Shown here piece after piece: positions 8,357 to 19,081 of a stretch of 64,000 nucleotides of DNA. The position numbers and the translations under genes are program-made. The stretch covers positions 62,001 through 126,000 of the forward strand of contig NZ_MLAM01000006.1 in the NCBI RefSeq assembly GCF_002272825.1. The letters run 5' to 3'. Under the pieces are notes generated by a model, which saw nothing but the letters and a program-made list of their open reading frames with translations, did no database searches and had not been told where the DNA came from. This stretch comes from Helicobacter sp. 11S02596-1 (GTDB lineage Bacteria; Campylobacterota; Campylobacteria; Campylobacterales; Helicobacteraceae). Each line of letters starts with the position of its first letter. Within the stretch, counting starts at the first letter, position 1.

Positions 8357-9886
8357 TTAAAAATTAAAATAAATAAATGCTTGATGGGGTGAGATCATCA
8401 ACAAACCCAAACAACAAGCAACGCCCAATAAAACAGCATTGCGCGCACGAAAAGGGAAGGATTTGGAAACAAAATAGTGCATTGAATTTTTGGGTAATGC
8501 GATGATAAAAAAAGCCAGAGCAAAGAACATCACGAGGGCAAAAAGCATTGGAGCGACATTAAAATGCGGGAAAAGCTGGGCTGCTTCTGGGTTCAAAGGC
8601 AAGTGAAAAAACTTAATAATGGAGGCAGGAATCGGGATATTGGAGCTAAAAAGAGCGCTTAGTAGCCTTGTGGCATCGCTAAGATTTTCAGCACGGAAAA
8701 ACACCCACGTGATATTGATAAAACCAAAAAGAAGCAACCAACAAAAAGCTTTGTAAAAAATATTTTGCCTAAAATCATAATCTTTCGTAAAATAGGCATA
8801 AATGCGGTGAATGATATTTGCCAACCCGTGCAACAACCCCCACACCACAAAGCCCCACGCCGCCCCGTGCCAAAGCCCGCCAAGCACAAAGACAATCAGG
8901 CTATTGACCCCACCGCAAATGATACTATCACGCCTGATACCAAAAAGCTTTTTGTTCCCGCCCATAGGGATATAAAGATAGTCTTTGAGAAACCTTGAAA
9001 GCGTGATGTGCCAGCATTGCCAAAATTCCTTGATATTGAGCGCGCGATAAGGTGAATTGAAGTTGATAGGGAGCGAGATACCAAACATCAATGCCAAGCC
9101 AATCGCCATATCGCAATACCCGCTAAAGTCAAAATAAATTTGCATTGTATAAGAAAGCATTGTAACCCAAGCTTCCAAAACATTTAACGTATCTTGATGA
9201 TGGACTGCGGAAAATCCCGCATTTGCCCATACGGCAAAACTATCTGCCAAAAAAGATTTTTTAAACAAACCGATGAAAAATATATAAACCCCGAGGCTAA
9301 AAATTTCGGTTTTAAAGTGCCTAAAAGCATTTTGGCTAAATTGGGTGATGATTTCTTTATGATGGACGATAGGCCCTGCGATGAGTTGAGGAAAAAAGCA
9401 AACAAATAAGCAAAAATCGCTGATTTTTATTTCCCGCACAAAGCCACGATAACAATCTGTCAAAAAAGCGATTTTTTGAAATGTGATAAATGAAATACCA
9501 AGAGGCAAGAGGATATGGAGCAATCCGATATGTGAGCCAAAAACATCGTTGAGATTTGTGATAAAAAAATCGCTATATTTGAAAAATCCCAGAATGCCAA
9601 GGTTGAAAACAATGCCTATCAGAAAGTATATTTTAGCTGATAATGCCCCCCCCCCCGCAGATTTGAGGCGATAGGCGATGATTTTTTGCCCGATGATAAA
9701 ATTAAAAATAATCGAAAAACCTAGCAAAAATATATAATTGACATTCCAAAAACCATAGAAAAATATACTTGAAATAGTCAAAAATAATTTTGCTAATGAA
9801 TGTTTTTTGAATACATTGAGCGACCAAAATCCCATAAGCACGATAGGTAAAAATGCAAAAATAAAGACATAAGAACTAAAAATCAT
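8357..9886 (-). CDS. MBOAT-family O-acyltransferase (AlgI/PatA/DltB-like)
   Basis: A 509-residue polytopic membrane protein. It has the MBOAT hallmarks: the cytoplasmic block FWQCWHITLSRFLKDYLYIPMGG and, later, the conserved histidine in GGLWHGAAWGFVVWGLLHG. Such proteins carry acetyl groups across the inner membrane for O-acetylation of peptidoglycan, alginate-like polymers or teichoic acid. The SGNH-like gene directly downstream is the probable partner. The coding strand contains an uninterrupted run of 11 G (9656-9646) at codons of the AGGGA stretch in the second cytoplasmic loop, a classic slipped-strand site; in this copy the frame is intact. GGATTGGA precedes the ATG at 9886. Confidence 0.88.
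   Translation of the reverse strand: MIFSSYVFIFAFLPIVLMGFWSLNVFKKHSLAKLFLTISSIFFYGFWNVNYIFLLGFSIIFNFIIGQKIIAYRLKSAGGGALSAKIYFLIGIVFNLGILGFFKYSDFFITNLNDVFGSHIGLLHILLPLGISFITFQKIAFLTDCYRGFVREIKISDFCLFVCFFPQLIAGPIVHHKEIITQFSQNAFRHFKTEIFSLGVYIFFIGLFKKSFLADSFAVWANAGFSAVHHQDTLNVLEAWVTMLSYTMQIYFDFSGYCDMAIGLALMFGISLPINFNSPYRALNIKEFWQCWHITLSRFLKDYLYIPMGGNKKLFGIRRDSIICGGVNSLIVFVLGGLWHGAAWGFVVWGLLHGLANIIHRIYAYFTKDYDFRQNIFYKAFCWLLLFGFINITWVFFRAENLSDATRLLSALFSSNIPIPASIIKFFHLPLNPEAAQLFPHFNVAPMLFALVMFFALAFFIIALPKNSMHYFVSKSFPFRARNAVLLGVACCLGLLMISPHQAFIYFNF
9646..9656 (-). repeat. G(11) homopolymer tract inside MBOAT gene
   Basis: Eleven C on the plus strand (11 G on the coding strand) lie about 230 bases after the MBOAT start. 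A gain or loss of one base would shift the frame and truncate the protein, so this is a candidate phase-variation switch. The present length keeps the frame open. Confidence 0.9.
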
Positions 9887-10071
9887 TCCAATCCTTTAAA
9901 ATCCTTTGGGGTTTGCGATGGGTTATTCTAGCCACTTTGCCCGCAATTTTGAAATCACACGATATGCGGCGAAGAAGAAAAATATGATTTAATCCTCCAA
10001 CAAATCGCCAAAAAAATCTTAAAAATTTGCATTGAAAAATAAAATTTAAATAAAAAAGCTAGTTTCCAACG

Positions 10072-11052
10072 CTAAATCGGCATAACCCGAATGCTTTTAT
10101 CAAGATTTTCCTGCAAAACACTCTCAATAGCAAAAAGTGTCCCCGTCGCTGCACTCGCACAGCCATTGCAAGCACCCATATAGCGGATATATACATCGAT
10201 ATGCCCATCGCTGGTGTCCTTGATGTCGATAATCTCCATATTCCCGCCATCCATCATCAACATCGGTCTGACGGTGTCATCGATGGTTTTATCCACAGCT
10301 TTGACCTTTTGCACCATCGTCATTTCTTTGAATGCAAGCTTGCCACTATCAGATTTTTGAATATTTTGCTTGAGTTTTTCTGTCTCCATCTCCGCTCGCA
10401 CCTCTGCGAGAATGTCATAAAGATAATGCTCTCTTTCTTCGTGCCCACCGGGCTTCACACAGCTTTTGCAAAAAGCGCCTGCCTTGGTATAGTTGGTGAT
10501 CTCTTCAACACTTTTTAGGTCATTGAGCTTGATGACCTCTCGAATCGTGCTAAGACTTACGCGCGCGCACTCACACACGATAATCTCATTTTCAAAATCC
10601 TGCGCGTCCTTGCCCAAATAAAGCCCCGCAGCTTTTTTGATAACATCATATGCCATCACCGAGCAGTGCATTTTTTGTCCTGGCACCGCTGGAGTATCGG
10701 GGTCATCTCGCAAGGCGTGTTCGACATCAAGATTGGTAATCTTAACCGCCTCTTGCACGGTTTTGCCCAAACAAAGCTCCACCATCATATCCGAACTCGC
10801 AATCGCCGTCCCACAGCCAAAGCTTTTGAATCTCGCATCAACAATCACGTCATTTTTATCCACAAGCCAATACAGCCTCACGGCATCCCCGCAAGCCTCC
10901 GCACCATAATCTGCAACAATGAGCTTGGCATTTTTGGCTTTGGCATCATCTTCTGTGAGGACACCCAAATGCGTCGGGTTATCCATCCTTTCACTAACTT
11001 TTTTTGAATACGCATCCCACAATGCGCCTCCGATCAAATCATTCTTTGCCAT
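10072..11052 (-). CDS. nifU: Fe-S cluster assembly scaffold NifU
   Basis: A 326-residue three-domain NifU. The N-terminal IscU-like part has DYGAEACGDAVRLYW, FKSFGCGTAIASSDMM and PGQKMHCSVMA, with the three scaffold cysteines. The middle BFD-like [2Fe-2S] part has VCECARVS and GAFCKSCVKPGG. The C-terminal Nfu-like domain ends with RYMGACNGCASAATGTL (CxxC). It assembles clusters for transfer to apoproteins in the cytoplasm. It follows nifS by 39 bases, the order seen in Helicobacter and Campylobacter, where NifU/NifS is the housekeeping system. AAGGAAG precedes the ATG. Confidence 0.96.
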   Translation of the reverse strand: MAKNDLIGGALWDAYSKKVSERMDNPTHLGVLTEDDAKAKNAKLIVADYGAEACGDAVRLYWLVDKNDVIVDARFKSFGCGTAIASSDMMVELCLGKTVQEAVKITNLDVEHALRDDPDTPAVPGQKMHCSVMAYDVIKKAAGLYLGKDAQDFENEIIVCECARVSLSTIREVIKLNDLKSVEEITNYTKAGAFCKSCVKPGGHEEREHYLYDILAEVRAEMETEKLKQNIQKSDSGKLAFKEMTMVQKVKAVDKTIDDTVRPMLMMDGGNMEIIDIKDTSDGHIDVYIRYMGACNGCASAATGTLFAIESVLQENLDKSIRVMPI

Positions 11053-11091
11053 TGTTCTTCCTTTTTTAAATAGCTATTATTTATATGCTTA

Positions 11092-12282
<1,191 letters not shown>

Positions 12283-12390
12283 TTAATTTTCAAACAAAAC
12301 GGATAATTGTTTGGTTGTTTGTAGTGTTTTGTTTGGCGAAATCTACAAATAAATTTCTTTCAAAAAGGTTAAGGTATCAAGAAATGAATT

Positions 12391-13692
12391 TTACATCATA
12401 TTTATTAACTTTTCTATACTCTCTTGATAGGGGATATGCTCGTTTTTATCTTGGGTGATAAAATCTTCCATCAGGCTTTTTTTCTCGATTGCCTCATCGA
12501 GTTCGGTATCAAATCCCTGCTGGTAAGACCCGATACGAATCAAGATTTCATTTTCTTTTAGCAACGCATACAAGCGCCGAAATTTTCTCGCTGCTTCTTT
12601 GTGCTTCTCATCAATAATCTCTGTAGCGATACGTGAAGCAGAATTTAATATATTTATCGGGGGGAAAATCCCATAATCAGTGAGTTCTCTACTCAAGACA
12701 ATATGCCCATCTAAGATACTTCTGGCCTGATCAGCGATAGGGTCAGAAAGATCATCACCCTCGACCAAAATCGTGAAAAACGCCGTGATAGAGCCTTTGC
12801 CCTCCTCTTTGCCCGCTCTCTCCATCAACTGGGGCAATAAAGCAAGCACGGATGGGGGATAACCCTTGCTTGTGGGAGGCTCTCCGAGTGCAAGACCGAT
12901 TTCTCTTTGTGCCATCGCAAAACGGCTAACTGAATCCATCATAAACAACACATCCCTGCCTTGATTTTTAAAATATTCTGCCACTGCCATCGCACAAAAT
13001 GCCCCGTATTTTCGCATCAAAGCCGAATCATCGCTCGTTGCGACAATCAAAACGGTGTCTTTGAGGTCGCCATTGAGGTTTTTTTGGATAAATTCAGGCA
13101 CTTCTCTACCCCGCTCCCCGATCAAAGCAATCACCTTCACTGGGGCAAGACATCCTTTTACGATCATCCCCATCAGCGTGGATTTTCCCACCCCACTCCC
13201 AGCAAAAATCCCCATTTTTTGCCCCTTGCCACAGGTAAGAAGCCCATCAATACTCTTTACCCCCACGCTAAAAACCTCATCAATAATCCCACGCTTCATT
13301 GGTTTGATAGGTGGGGCGATCACAGAGGTAAAAGAAACATTTTCCAAAACGCCTTTTTCATCGATAGGATTTCCCAAAGGGTCAAGCACCCTGCCAAGCA
13401 GGCTTTCCCCGACAGGAAACACCAAGCCTTTTTTTTGCAAAACAACCTTATCACCGGTTTTGTAGCCATCGACAAACGAAAATGGCGTGAAACCAAACCG
13501 ATCATCCTCGCTCAACGTTACCATCCCAAGACACCCCGTCTCATCAGAGCCTTCAATCTTGACAATATCACCAAGCGAAGGGGTAAGCCCATCAGCATAA
13601 ACAATATTGGGTGAAATTTTCCTTATCGTCCCATATTGTGGGGAAAGATTGATATTTTCGCGGAGCTTTATTTTGAGTTTTTCAAGCGACAT
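12391..13692 (-). CDS. fliI: Flagellum-specific ATPase FliI
   Basis: The 433-residue protein is an F1-beta-like export ATPase. It has the P-loop GIFAGSGVGKSTLMGM, a Walker B stretch (RDVLFMMDSVSRFAMAQREIGLALGEPPTSKGYPPSVLALLPQLMERAG) and the FliI/YscN-type sequence SITAFFTILVEGDDLSDPIADQARSILDGHIVLSRELTDYGIFPPINILNSASR. It energises protein export through the flagellar type III system at the membrane base. The organism is therefore presumably flagellated. It is divergent from tig and has no flagellar neighbour in the window, which is normal for the scattered flagellar genes of this phylum. Confidence 0.96.
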   Translation of the reverse strand: MSLEKLKIKLRENINLSPQYGTIRKISPNIVYADGLTPSLGDIVKIEGSDETGCLGMVTLSEDDRFGFTPFSFVDGYKTGDKVVLQKKGLVFPVGESLLGRVLDPLGNPIDEKGVLENVSFTSVIAPPIKPMKRGIIDEVFSVGVKSIDGLLTCGKGQKMGIFAGSGVGKSTLMGMIVKGCLAPVKVIALIGERGREVPEFIQKNLNGDLKDTVLIVATSDDSALMRKYGAFCAMAVAEYFKNQGRDVLFMMDSVSRFAMAQREIGLALGEPPTSKGYPPSVLALLPQLMERAGKEEGKGSITAFFTILVEGDDLSDPIADQARSILDGHIVLSRELTDYGIFPPINILNSASRIATEIIDEKHKEAARKFRRLYALLKENEILIRIGSYQQGFDTELDEAIEKKSLMEDFITQDKNEHIPYQESIEKLINMM

Positions 13693-13775
13693 AAATAGCC
13701 TTAGGATTTTGATTTTTTATTAAAGGATTTTTTGTTAGAATACAAACATTATACTTTAATTTGCTAAGGAATTCT

Positions 13776-15152
13776 ATGGATTTAGAGACAAAAAAAATAA
13801 ACACTGCGAATGCGTTAGTGAGCGCCAAACTGCTTGCAAAAGACCTCGAAAACAAAACCAACCAAATAGCTAGCAAGATAGCTAAAACTATCAAACTCGA
13901 TGGCTTCCGAAAAGGTAAAGTGCCTTTGAACATCATCAAATCCCGCTATCAAGCCAATATCGAACAAGATGCCCAAAAACAAGCCGTAGAGGAGATTTTG
14001 CAATCGGCGATCAAGGAGCTAGACATCCAGACTCACGATGTCATTGGCGATCCTGCTATCACAAAATTTGACAAAAAAGATGATTTCATTGATCTAGAAA
14101 TCAAAATCAGTCTCAAACCAGATTTCAAGCTCGATAATATCGCTTCGTGCATTCCAGATGTCAAACTCCAAGCGATCCAACCCAAACAAATTGAAGACAG
14201 ACTAGATGAAATCGCCAAAACAAAAGCCCCGCTTATTGAAGCTAAACCAGACAAAATCCTTGCAGAAAACGACATCGCTAATATCAATTTTGAGGGCTTT
14301 GTTGGTGGGGAAGCCTTTGAGGGTGGCAAGGCAGAAAATTTCGATCTTACTATCGGTAGCGGGCAATTTATCCCGGGATTTGAAACAGCACTCATTGGGA
14401 TGAAAAGCGGGGAAGAAAAAGAAATCAACGTTAGTTTTCCAGAAAGCTACCAAGCAGAAAATCTCGCCGGCAAGCCCGCAGTTTTCAAGGTCAAGCTCAA
14501 CAAAATCCAAATCAAAGACAACCCAAAAATTGATGAAGCGTTTGCCAAATCATTATTGCCCCAAGAAGAAAATCCCTCTGTAGAACTTCTAAAAGAAAAG
14601 ATCAAAGAACAACTCCATCTTGAAGCCAAAACAAAACTCTATAATGAAGAACTCAAGGAAAAATTGATCGAAAATCTCGATAAAGCCATTGATTTTGATC
14701 TCCCAGAATTGATTGTCGAGCAAGAAATGGATCTGCTTTTTAGAAATTCCTTAAATACGCTTGATCAAAAAGAACTTGAGGAACTTAAATCTGATACCAA
14801 AAAAGCTCAAGAAAAGCGCGAAAGCTTCCGAGAAGATGCCAAAAAAAGTGTCAAAATAACATTCATTGTCGATGCGCTCGCCAAGCAAGAAAACATCAAT
14901 GTCGAAGACAACGAGGTGCTCCAAACCATTTATTACGAATCCATAATGAATCGCCAAGACCCAAAAGAAGCCATCGACTACTACAAACAAAACAATATGC
15001 TTCCAGCTATCAAAATGGCGATGATTGAAGATAAGATACTCTCCCATCTTTTGGACAAAAAGCTTGCAGGCAACAAATCCGATGAATCTTCCAAAGAGCC
15101 AACAGAAACCAAAAAAGCCCCAAAAAAACCAAAAGCTAAGGCAGAAGAATGA
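13776..15152 (+). CDS. tig: Trigger factor (ribosome-bound chaperone, PPIase)
   Basis: A 458-residue trigger factor: N-terminal ribosome-binding domain with [16 protein letters not shown], a central FKBP-type domain ([61 protein letters not shown]), and a long helical C-terminal domain ending in a Lys/Pro-rich tail. It binds nascent chains at the ribosome exit. The ATG at 13776 has AAGGA at 13766-13770; the TTG earlier in the frame overlaps that site and is not the start. It overlaps clpP by 4 bases, so chaperone and protease are translationally coupled. Confidence 0.96.
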   Translation: MDLETKKINTANALVSAKLLAKDLENKTNQIASKIAKTIKLDGFRKGKVPLNIIKSRYQANIEQDAQKQAVEEILQSAIKELDIQTHDVIGDPAITKFDKKDDFIDLEIKISLKPDFKLDNIASCIPDVKLQAIQPKQIEDRLDEIAKTKAPLIEAKPDKILAENDIANINFEGFVGGEAFEGGKAENFDLTIGSGQFIPGFETALIGMKSGEEKEINVSFPESYQAENLAGKPAVFKVKLNKIQIKDNPKIDEAFAKSLLPQEENPSVELLKEKIKEQLHLEAKTKLYNEELKEKLIENLDKAIDFDLPELIVEQEMDLLFRNSLNTLDQKELEELKSDTKKAQEKRESFREDAKKSVKITFIVDALAKQENINVEDNEVLQTIYYESIMNRQDPKEAIDYYKQNNMLPAIKMAMIEDKILSHLLDKKLAGNKSDESSKEPTETKKAPKKPKAKAEE

Positions 15153-15736
15153 ATTATATCCCTTATGTGATCGAAAAAACCGGCAGGGGTGAGCGAAGCT
15201 ATGATATTTATTCTAGGCTACTCAAAGATCGTATCATTCTTTTAAGTGGGGAAATCAACGACGCAGTCGCTTCTTCTATCGTCGCCCAATTATTATTTTT
15301 GGAAGCTGAAGATCCCGAAAAAGACATCAATCTCTATATCAATTCCCCCGGTGGCGTGATCACGAGTGCATTTAGTATTTATGATACGATGAATTATATC
15401 CGTCCTGATATTTGCACGATTTGCATTGGGCAAGCCGCATCAGCTGGGGCATTTCTTTTGAGTTGTGGGACCAAAGGGAAGCGGTATTCCTTGCCACATT
15501 CACGGATTATGATCCACCAGCCTTTGGGCGGGGCGCAAGGACAAGCCACAGATATTGAAATCCAAGCCAAAGAAATCTTGCGTCTCAAAAGCATTTTAAA
15601 TGACATTATGGCTAAAAACACCTCCCAAACACTCAAAAAAATCGCTCAAGACACTGAAAGGGATTTTTTTATGAGTGCTAAGGAAGCTAAAGAATATGGT
15701 ATCATCGATAAAGTTATTGAAAAAAGTCTAAAATAA
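15149..15736 (+). CDS. clpP: ATP-dependent Clp protease proteolytic subunit
   Basis: The 195-residue serine peptidase has the complete triad: S98 in [10 protein letters not shown]123 in [10 protein letters not shown] and D172 in DTERDFFMS. It forms the double-heptamer chamber that degrades proteins fed by ClpX/ClpA. Its start overlaps the tig stop (ATGA), and a diguanylate-cyclase-like gene follows 16 bases downstream, so tig-clpP-GGDEF-def-comM reads as one operon. Confidence 0.97.
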   Translation: MNYIPYVIEKTGRGERSYDIYSRLLKDRIILLSGEINDAVASSIVAQLLFLEAEDPEKDINLYINSPGGVITSAFSIYDTMNYIRPDICTICIGQAASAGAFLLSCGTKGKRYSLPHSRIMIHQPLGGAQGQATDIEIQAKEILRLKSILNDIMAKNTSQTLKKIAQDTERDFFMSAKEAKEYGIIDKVIEKSLK

Positions 15737-15752
15737 AACCAAAGAGGCTCTG

Positions 15753-16817
15753 ATGGAAAAACAAGAAGAAAACGCTGATTTTGGAAGTAATGTTTTTTTT
15801 GGAAAATTAGATCCTGAGGTCCCCCGATCAGACACCAGCGAATATGTCTTAGATGATCATATTGCCGAAAAAGCAAGCGAGATGGCTCAAAATACGCTAA
15901 AAAAGCTCGAAGAAGAAGATCTTCCCCCGCTCCCATCAAATTACCAGCTTTATTTTGAACGCTTGCTTGAAAATGAAGAAACATCATTTAAAGAAAAAAT
16001 TCAAAATGTTATGGATCTCCAATCTATCAATGAAGATCGCGTTGTTTCCTTTGAAAAAAGCGTCAAAGATGGATTTAAAAACATCAAAGAAATGCTAGAT
16101 TTTATCGCAATGCTCTACAAAAATTTACAACTAATGCAAGCAATTACTAACAAACATATGACTGGCATTGAAAAAATCGATAATAAAATAGCCCTTTCAA
16201 GCGCTATCACGCTATTTGTAAAAGATATTGATAAGATCAATTCCATTACCTCATCGCAACTATCCCAAATCAAAAACCTTTATCAAAAAACAGCTGAAGT
16301 TATTTCAGATATCAACAAAAACACCATCTATGACTCCCGATTTGGTATCTATAATAAACGCTATTTTATGAGTTTGATCGAAAAAGAAAACAAGCTCATA
16401 GAAGAATTTACACATTCTTCAAGCATTTTGGTGATGGCATTATCAAAAAAAATCCAACAAAATGTTACACAAAAATCCACCCAAATGGTCCTACTCAAAA
16501 GCATTGCCAAACTGCTTTTAAAAACCTCACGCAGGAGTGATATTGTCGGTTATCTTGGCAATGGAATATTTGGTATTGCGCTAAAATACTCCGATATTGA
16601 AAGCACCATCAAAGCGGCTGAAAGATTTGTCAATTCTGTCAAAACAACCAATATATTTTTGGGAGATAGGGATATTTCGCTCAATGTCTCTGTAGGTATC
16701 GCAAAAATCCTCCCCCCAAGAAGCGCTCAAGATTCGCTAGATGCGGCACTTTCTGCCCTGCAAATCGCTCTTAGTGAACAAAGCGATTACAAGATTTTCC
16801 CTGAGGACTCCGAATAA
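15753..16817 (+). CDS. Degenerate GGDEF-domain protein
   Basis: A 354-residue protein with an acidic, helical N-terminal half (residues 1 to about 190, coiled-coil-like around YKNLQLMQAITNKHMTGIEKIDNKI) and a C-terminal GGDEF-fold domain. The domain shows IYDSRFGIYNKRYFMSLIEKE, where a cyclase has TGLxNRR, then SRRSDIVGYLGNGIFGIAL in place of R-GGDEF, and LNVSVGIAKI near the end. The active-site loop GG(D/E)EF is replaced by GNGIF, so cyclic-di-GMP synthesis is unlikely; binding or a structural role is more probable. It sits between clpP and def, overlapping def by one base (TAATG). Confidence 0.8.
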   Translation: MEKQEENADFGSNVFFGKLDPEVPRSDTSEYVLDDHIAEKASEMAQNTLKKLEEEDLPPLPSNYQLYFERLLENEETSFKEKIQNVMDLQSINEDRVVSFEKSVKDGFKNIKEMLDFIAMLYKNLQLMQAITNKHMTGIEKIDNKIALSSAITLFVKDIDKINSITSSQLSQIKNLYQKTAEVISDINKNTIYDSRFGIYNKRYFMSLIEKENKLIEEFTHSSSILVMALSKKIQQNVTQKSTQMVLLKSIAKLLLKTSRRSDIVGYLGNGIFGIALKYSDIESTIKAAERFVNSVKTTNIFLGDRDISLNVSVGIAKILPPRSAQDSLDAALSALQIALSEQSDYKIFPEDSE

Positions 16818-17398
16818 TGGCTATTTTAGAGATTCTAAAATACCCCCACCCAACACTCAGAAAAAAATCCCAAGAAGTTACCGCATTTGATGAGGATTTA
16901 CACCGCCTTTTGGATAATATGTATGAGACGATGTGTTCAAGAAATGGCGTGGGACTCGCTGCTATCCAAGTGGGCGTGCAAAAACGGGTGCTAATCATTG
17001 AAATCCCCACTGAAGAGGATGACCCAAAAAACGACACACAGACAAACCGCACGCAAACAAATCACACCCAAACACAAACGATTGCTGAATCCAAAAAGAA
17101 TTTTTTTGAAATCATCAACCCCGTTTTTCTCAAAAAAGAAGGGAATCTCAAATGGAACGAGGGCTGTTTGTCTGTGCCTGAATTTTACGAAGAAGTCGAT
17201 CGATTTGAAAGCGTTACGCTTGCGTTTCAAGACCGCTTTGGTGAAAAAAAAATACTCCAAGCACAAGGGCTTTTAAGTATCGCTATCCAACACGAGATCG
17301 ATCATCTCAACGGGATTTTATTCGTAGATAAACTCCCCATTTTAAAACGCAAAAAATTTGAAAAAGAACTCAAAAGAATCCAAAAGGAATCCAAATAA
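16817..17398 (+). CDS. def: Peptide deformylase
   Basis: The 193-residue metalloenzyme removes formyl groups from new proteins. All three motifs are present: GVGLAAIQVG, EGCLSVPE (metal-binding Cys) and QHEIDHLNG (metal-binding His pair and catalytic Glu). Between motifs 1 and 2 it carries an unusual Thr/Gln/Asn-rich insertion (about residues 72-92, TQTNRTQTNHTQTQT), built from short CACACAAAC-like DNA repeats; this lies in a surface loop and should be tolerated. The ATG overlaps the preceding stop codon. Confidence 0.96.
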   Translation: MAILEILKYPHPTLRKKSQEVTAFDEDLHRLLDNMYETMCSRNGVGLAAIQVGVQKRVLIIEIPTEEDDPKNDTQTNRTQTNHTQTQTIAESKKNFFEIINPVFLKKEGNLKWNEGCLSVPEFYEEVDRFESVTLAFQDRFGEKKILQAQGLLSIAIQHEIDHLNGILFVDKLPILKRKKFEKELKRIQKESK

Positions 17399-17419
17399 TC
17401 TCCAAGAGAGCATTCAAAA

Positions 17420-18931
17420 ATGGTTAATAAAATCTTATGCGCTACCAAATTTGGCACATCGGCAAAAATTGTCGAAGTCGAAGCGACATTTAGCCGTGCC
17501 TTACCCGGATTTGTGATTTCTGGGCTTGTCAATAATGCGATCCAAGAAGCCCGCCAGCGGGTGCATTCAGCACTTCAAAATAATAATTTCACATTCCCGC
17601 CCCTAAAAATCATCGTCAATCTCTCGCCCTCTGATCTCCCCAAAAACGGCAGTCATTTCGATCTCCCCATCGCTATTTTAATCGCCCTACAAAAAGAAAA
17701 CATCGCTCCTGCTGGCTGGTTTGCATTTGGCGAGCTAGGGCTTGATGGCAAGATCAAGCACAATGACAATATCTACCCCCTACTCCTTGATATTGCGCTT
17801 AAATGCGAGCAGGCAAATGTCATTGTCCCTAGAGGGGGCAAGGATCTGTTCTGTCTGATACCCAATCTCAATTTTTACTACGCCGATCATATCAACGAAG
17901 CCCTAGAAATCATCAAGCAAGAATCCCCAACTCCCGATACTTATGTCAAAGAATTGGGTTTTCCTTGTTTTGAACTCCAAAATAATCGCTACTATCACCC
18001 CGATGTTTTTGAGCTTGATTTTTCCGAAGTCAAAGGGCAAGAAATCGCCAAAAGAGCTGCTTTGATCGCTGCAAGCGGGTTTCATAATATCATTTTTGAG
18101 GGGAGTCCTGGCTGTGGCAAGAGTATGATCGCCAAGCGAATGCGCTATATCCTCCCACCGCTCACCATCAAAGAAATGATCGAATCAGTCAAACTCCAAA
18201 CCCTTAGCAACCAAGAAGCAGCTTATAGCCCATTACGGAGTTTCCGAAACCCTCATCAAAGCGCTTCAAAATCCAGTATTTTAGGATCAGCCACGCAGAC
18301 AGAATCCAAGCCCGGCGAAATCGCCTTGGCACACAATGGTATTTTGTTTTTTGATGAACTCCCCCATTTCAAAAAAGATATTTTGGAATCCCTGCGCGAA
18401 CCCCTAGAAAACAACAAACTCGTAGTCTCACGGGTGCATAGCAAGATCGAATACGACACATCATTTCTCTTTATTGGCGCACAAAATCCCTGCCCTTGCG
18501 GGAATCTACTTAGCAAACATCGGACCTGTCGTTGCCTTGATAAAGAAATCACTGCCTACAAAAACCACCTCAGCGAACCCTTTATGGATAGAATCGATCT
18601 GTTTATTCAGATGAATGAAACCCAAGAAGACGCCAAGCCAAGCGTTTCATCAAAACAAATGCAAGAACAAGTTTTCCAAGCCTTTAAAATCCAAATCTCA
18701 CGGGGGCAAAAAAATCTCAATGGCAAACTTGGCGAAAAAGAAATCGATACGTTCTGTGTGCTTGACCCAGAGGCTCAAAGCCTCCTCTCCCAAGCAAATG
18801 CCCGATTTGGATTTTCAGAACGCTCCGTGCATAAACTCAAAAAACTCTCCCGCACCATCGCCGATCTAGAAAATTCTGAAACCATCAAAAAGCACCATCT
18901 CCTTGAAGCGTTGAGCTACCGCAAAGTTTAA
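17420..18931 (+). CDS. comM: ComM/YifB-family Mg-chelatase-like AAA+ ATPase
   Basis: A 503-residue protein with the N-terminal ChlI-like domain (ATFSRALPGFVISGLVNNAIQEARQRV; LPKNGSHFDLPIAIL), a AAA+ core with P-loop FEGSPGCGKSMIAKRM and Walker B GILFFDELPHF, then the cysteine cluster CPCGNLLSKHRTCRC typical of ComM, and a C-terminal helical domain (FSERSVHKLKKLSRTIADLE). ComM is a DnaB-like helicase that extends branch migration during natural transformation. It ends the tig-clpP-def gene run. Confidence 0.92.
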   Translation: MVNKILCATKFGTSAKIVEVEATFSRALPGFVISGLVNNAIQEARQRVHSALQNNNFTFPPLKIIVNLSPSDLPKNGSHFDLPIAILIALQKENIAPAGWFAFGELGLDGKIKHNDNIYPLLLDIALKCEQANVIVPRGGKDLFCLIPNLNFYYADHINEALEIIKQESPTPDTYVKELGFPCFELQNNRYYHPDVFELDFSEVKGQEIAKRAALIAASGFHNIIFEGSPGCGKSMIAKRMRYILPPLTIKEMIESVKLQTLSNQEAAYSPLRSFRNPHQSASKSSILGSATQTESKPGEIALAHNGILFFDELPHFKKDILESLREPLENNKLVVSRVHSKIEYDTSFLFIGAQNPCPCGNLLSKHRTCRCLDKEITAYKNHLSEPFMDRIDLFIQMNETQEDAKPSVSSKQMQEQVFQAFKIQISRGQKNLNGKLGEKEIDTFCVLDPEAQSLLSQANARFGFSERSVHKLKKLSRTIADLENSETIKKHHLLEALSYRKV

Positions 18932-18951
18932 TCATTTTGTTAAAGAATTTT

Positions 18952-18970
18952 ATTATCCTATCAGGATAAT
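18952..18970. promoter_or_regulatory. Inverted repeat upstream of the metal ATPase gene
   Basis: ATTATCCT and AGGATAAT form a perfect 8-base inverted repeat around a 3-base centre, 20 bases after the comM stop and 112 bases before the ATPase start. It could be a weak terminator for the upstream operon or an operator for a metal-sensing regulator. The sequence alone does not decide. Confidence 0.4.
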
Positions 18971-19081
18971 ATCTTTATATTTTTTTAATAAAATTTGTGT
19001 TACATTGCAACCAAATAGCATAAATAATAGTTATCATTTTTTCATAATTTTCATTATCTTTTATCATCATTTGAGGTTACT

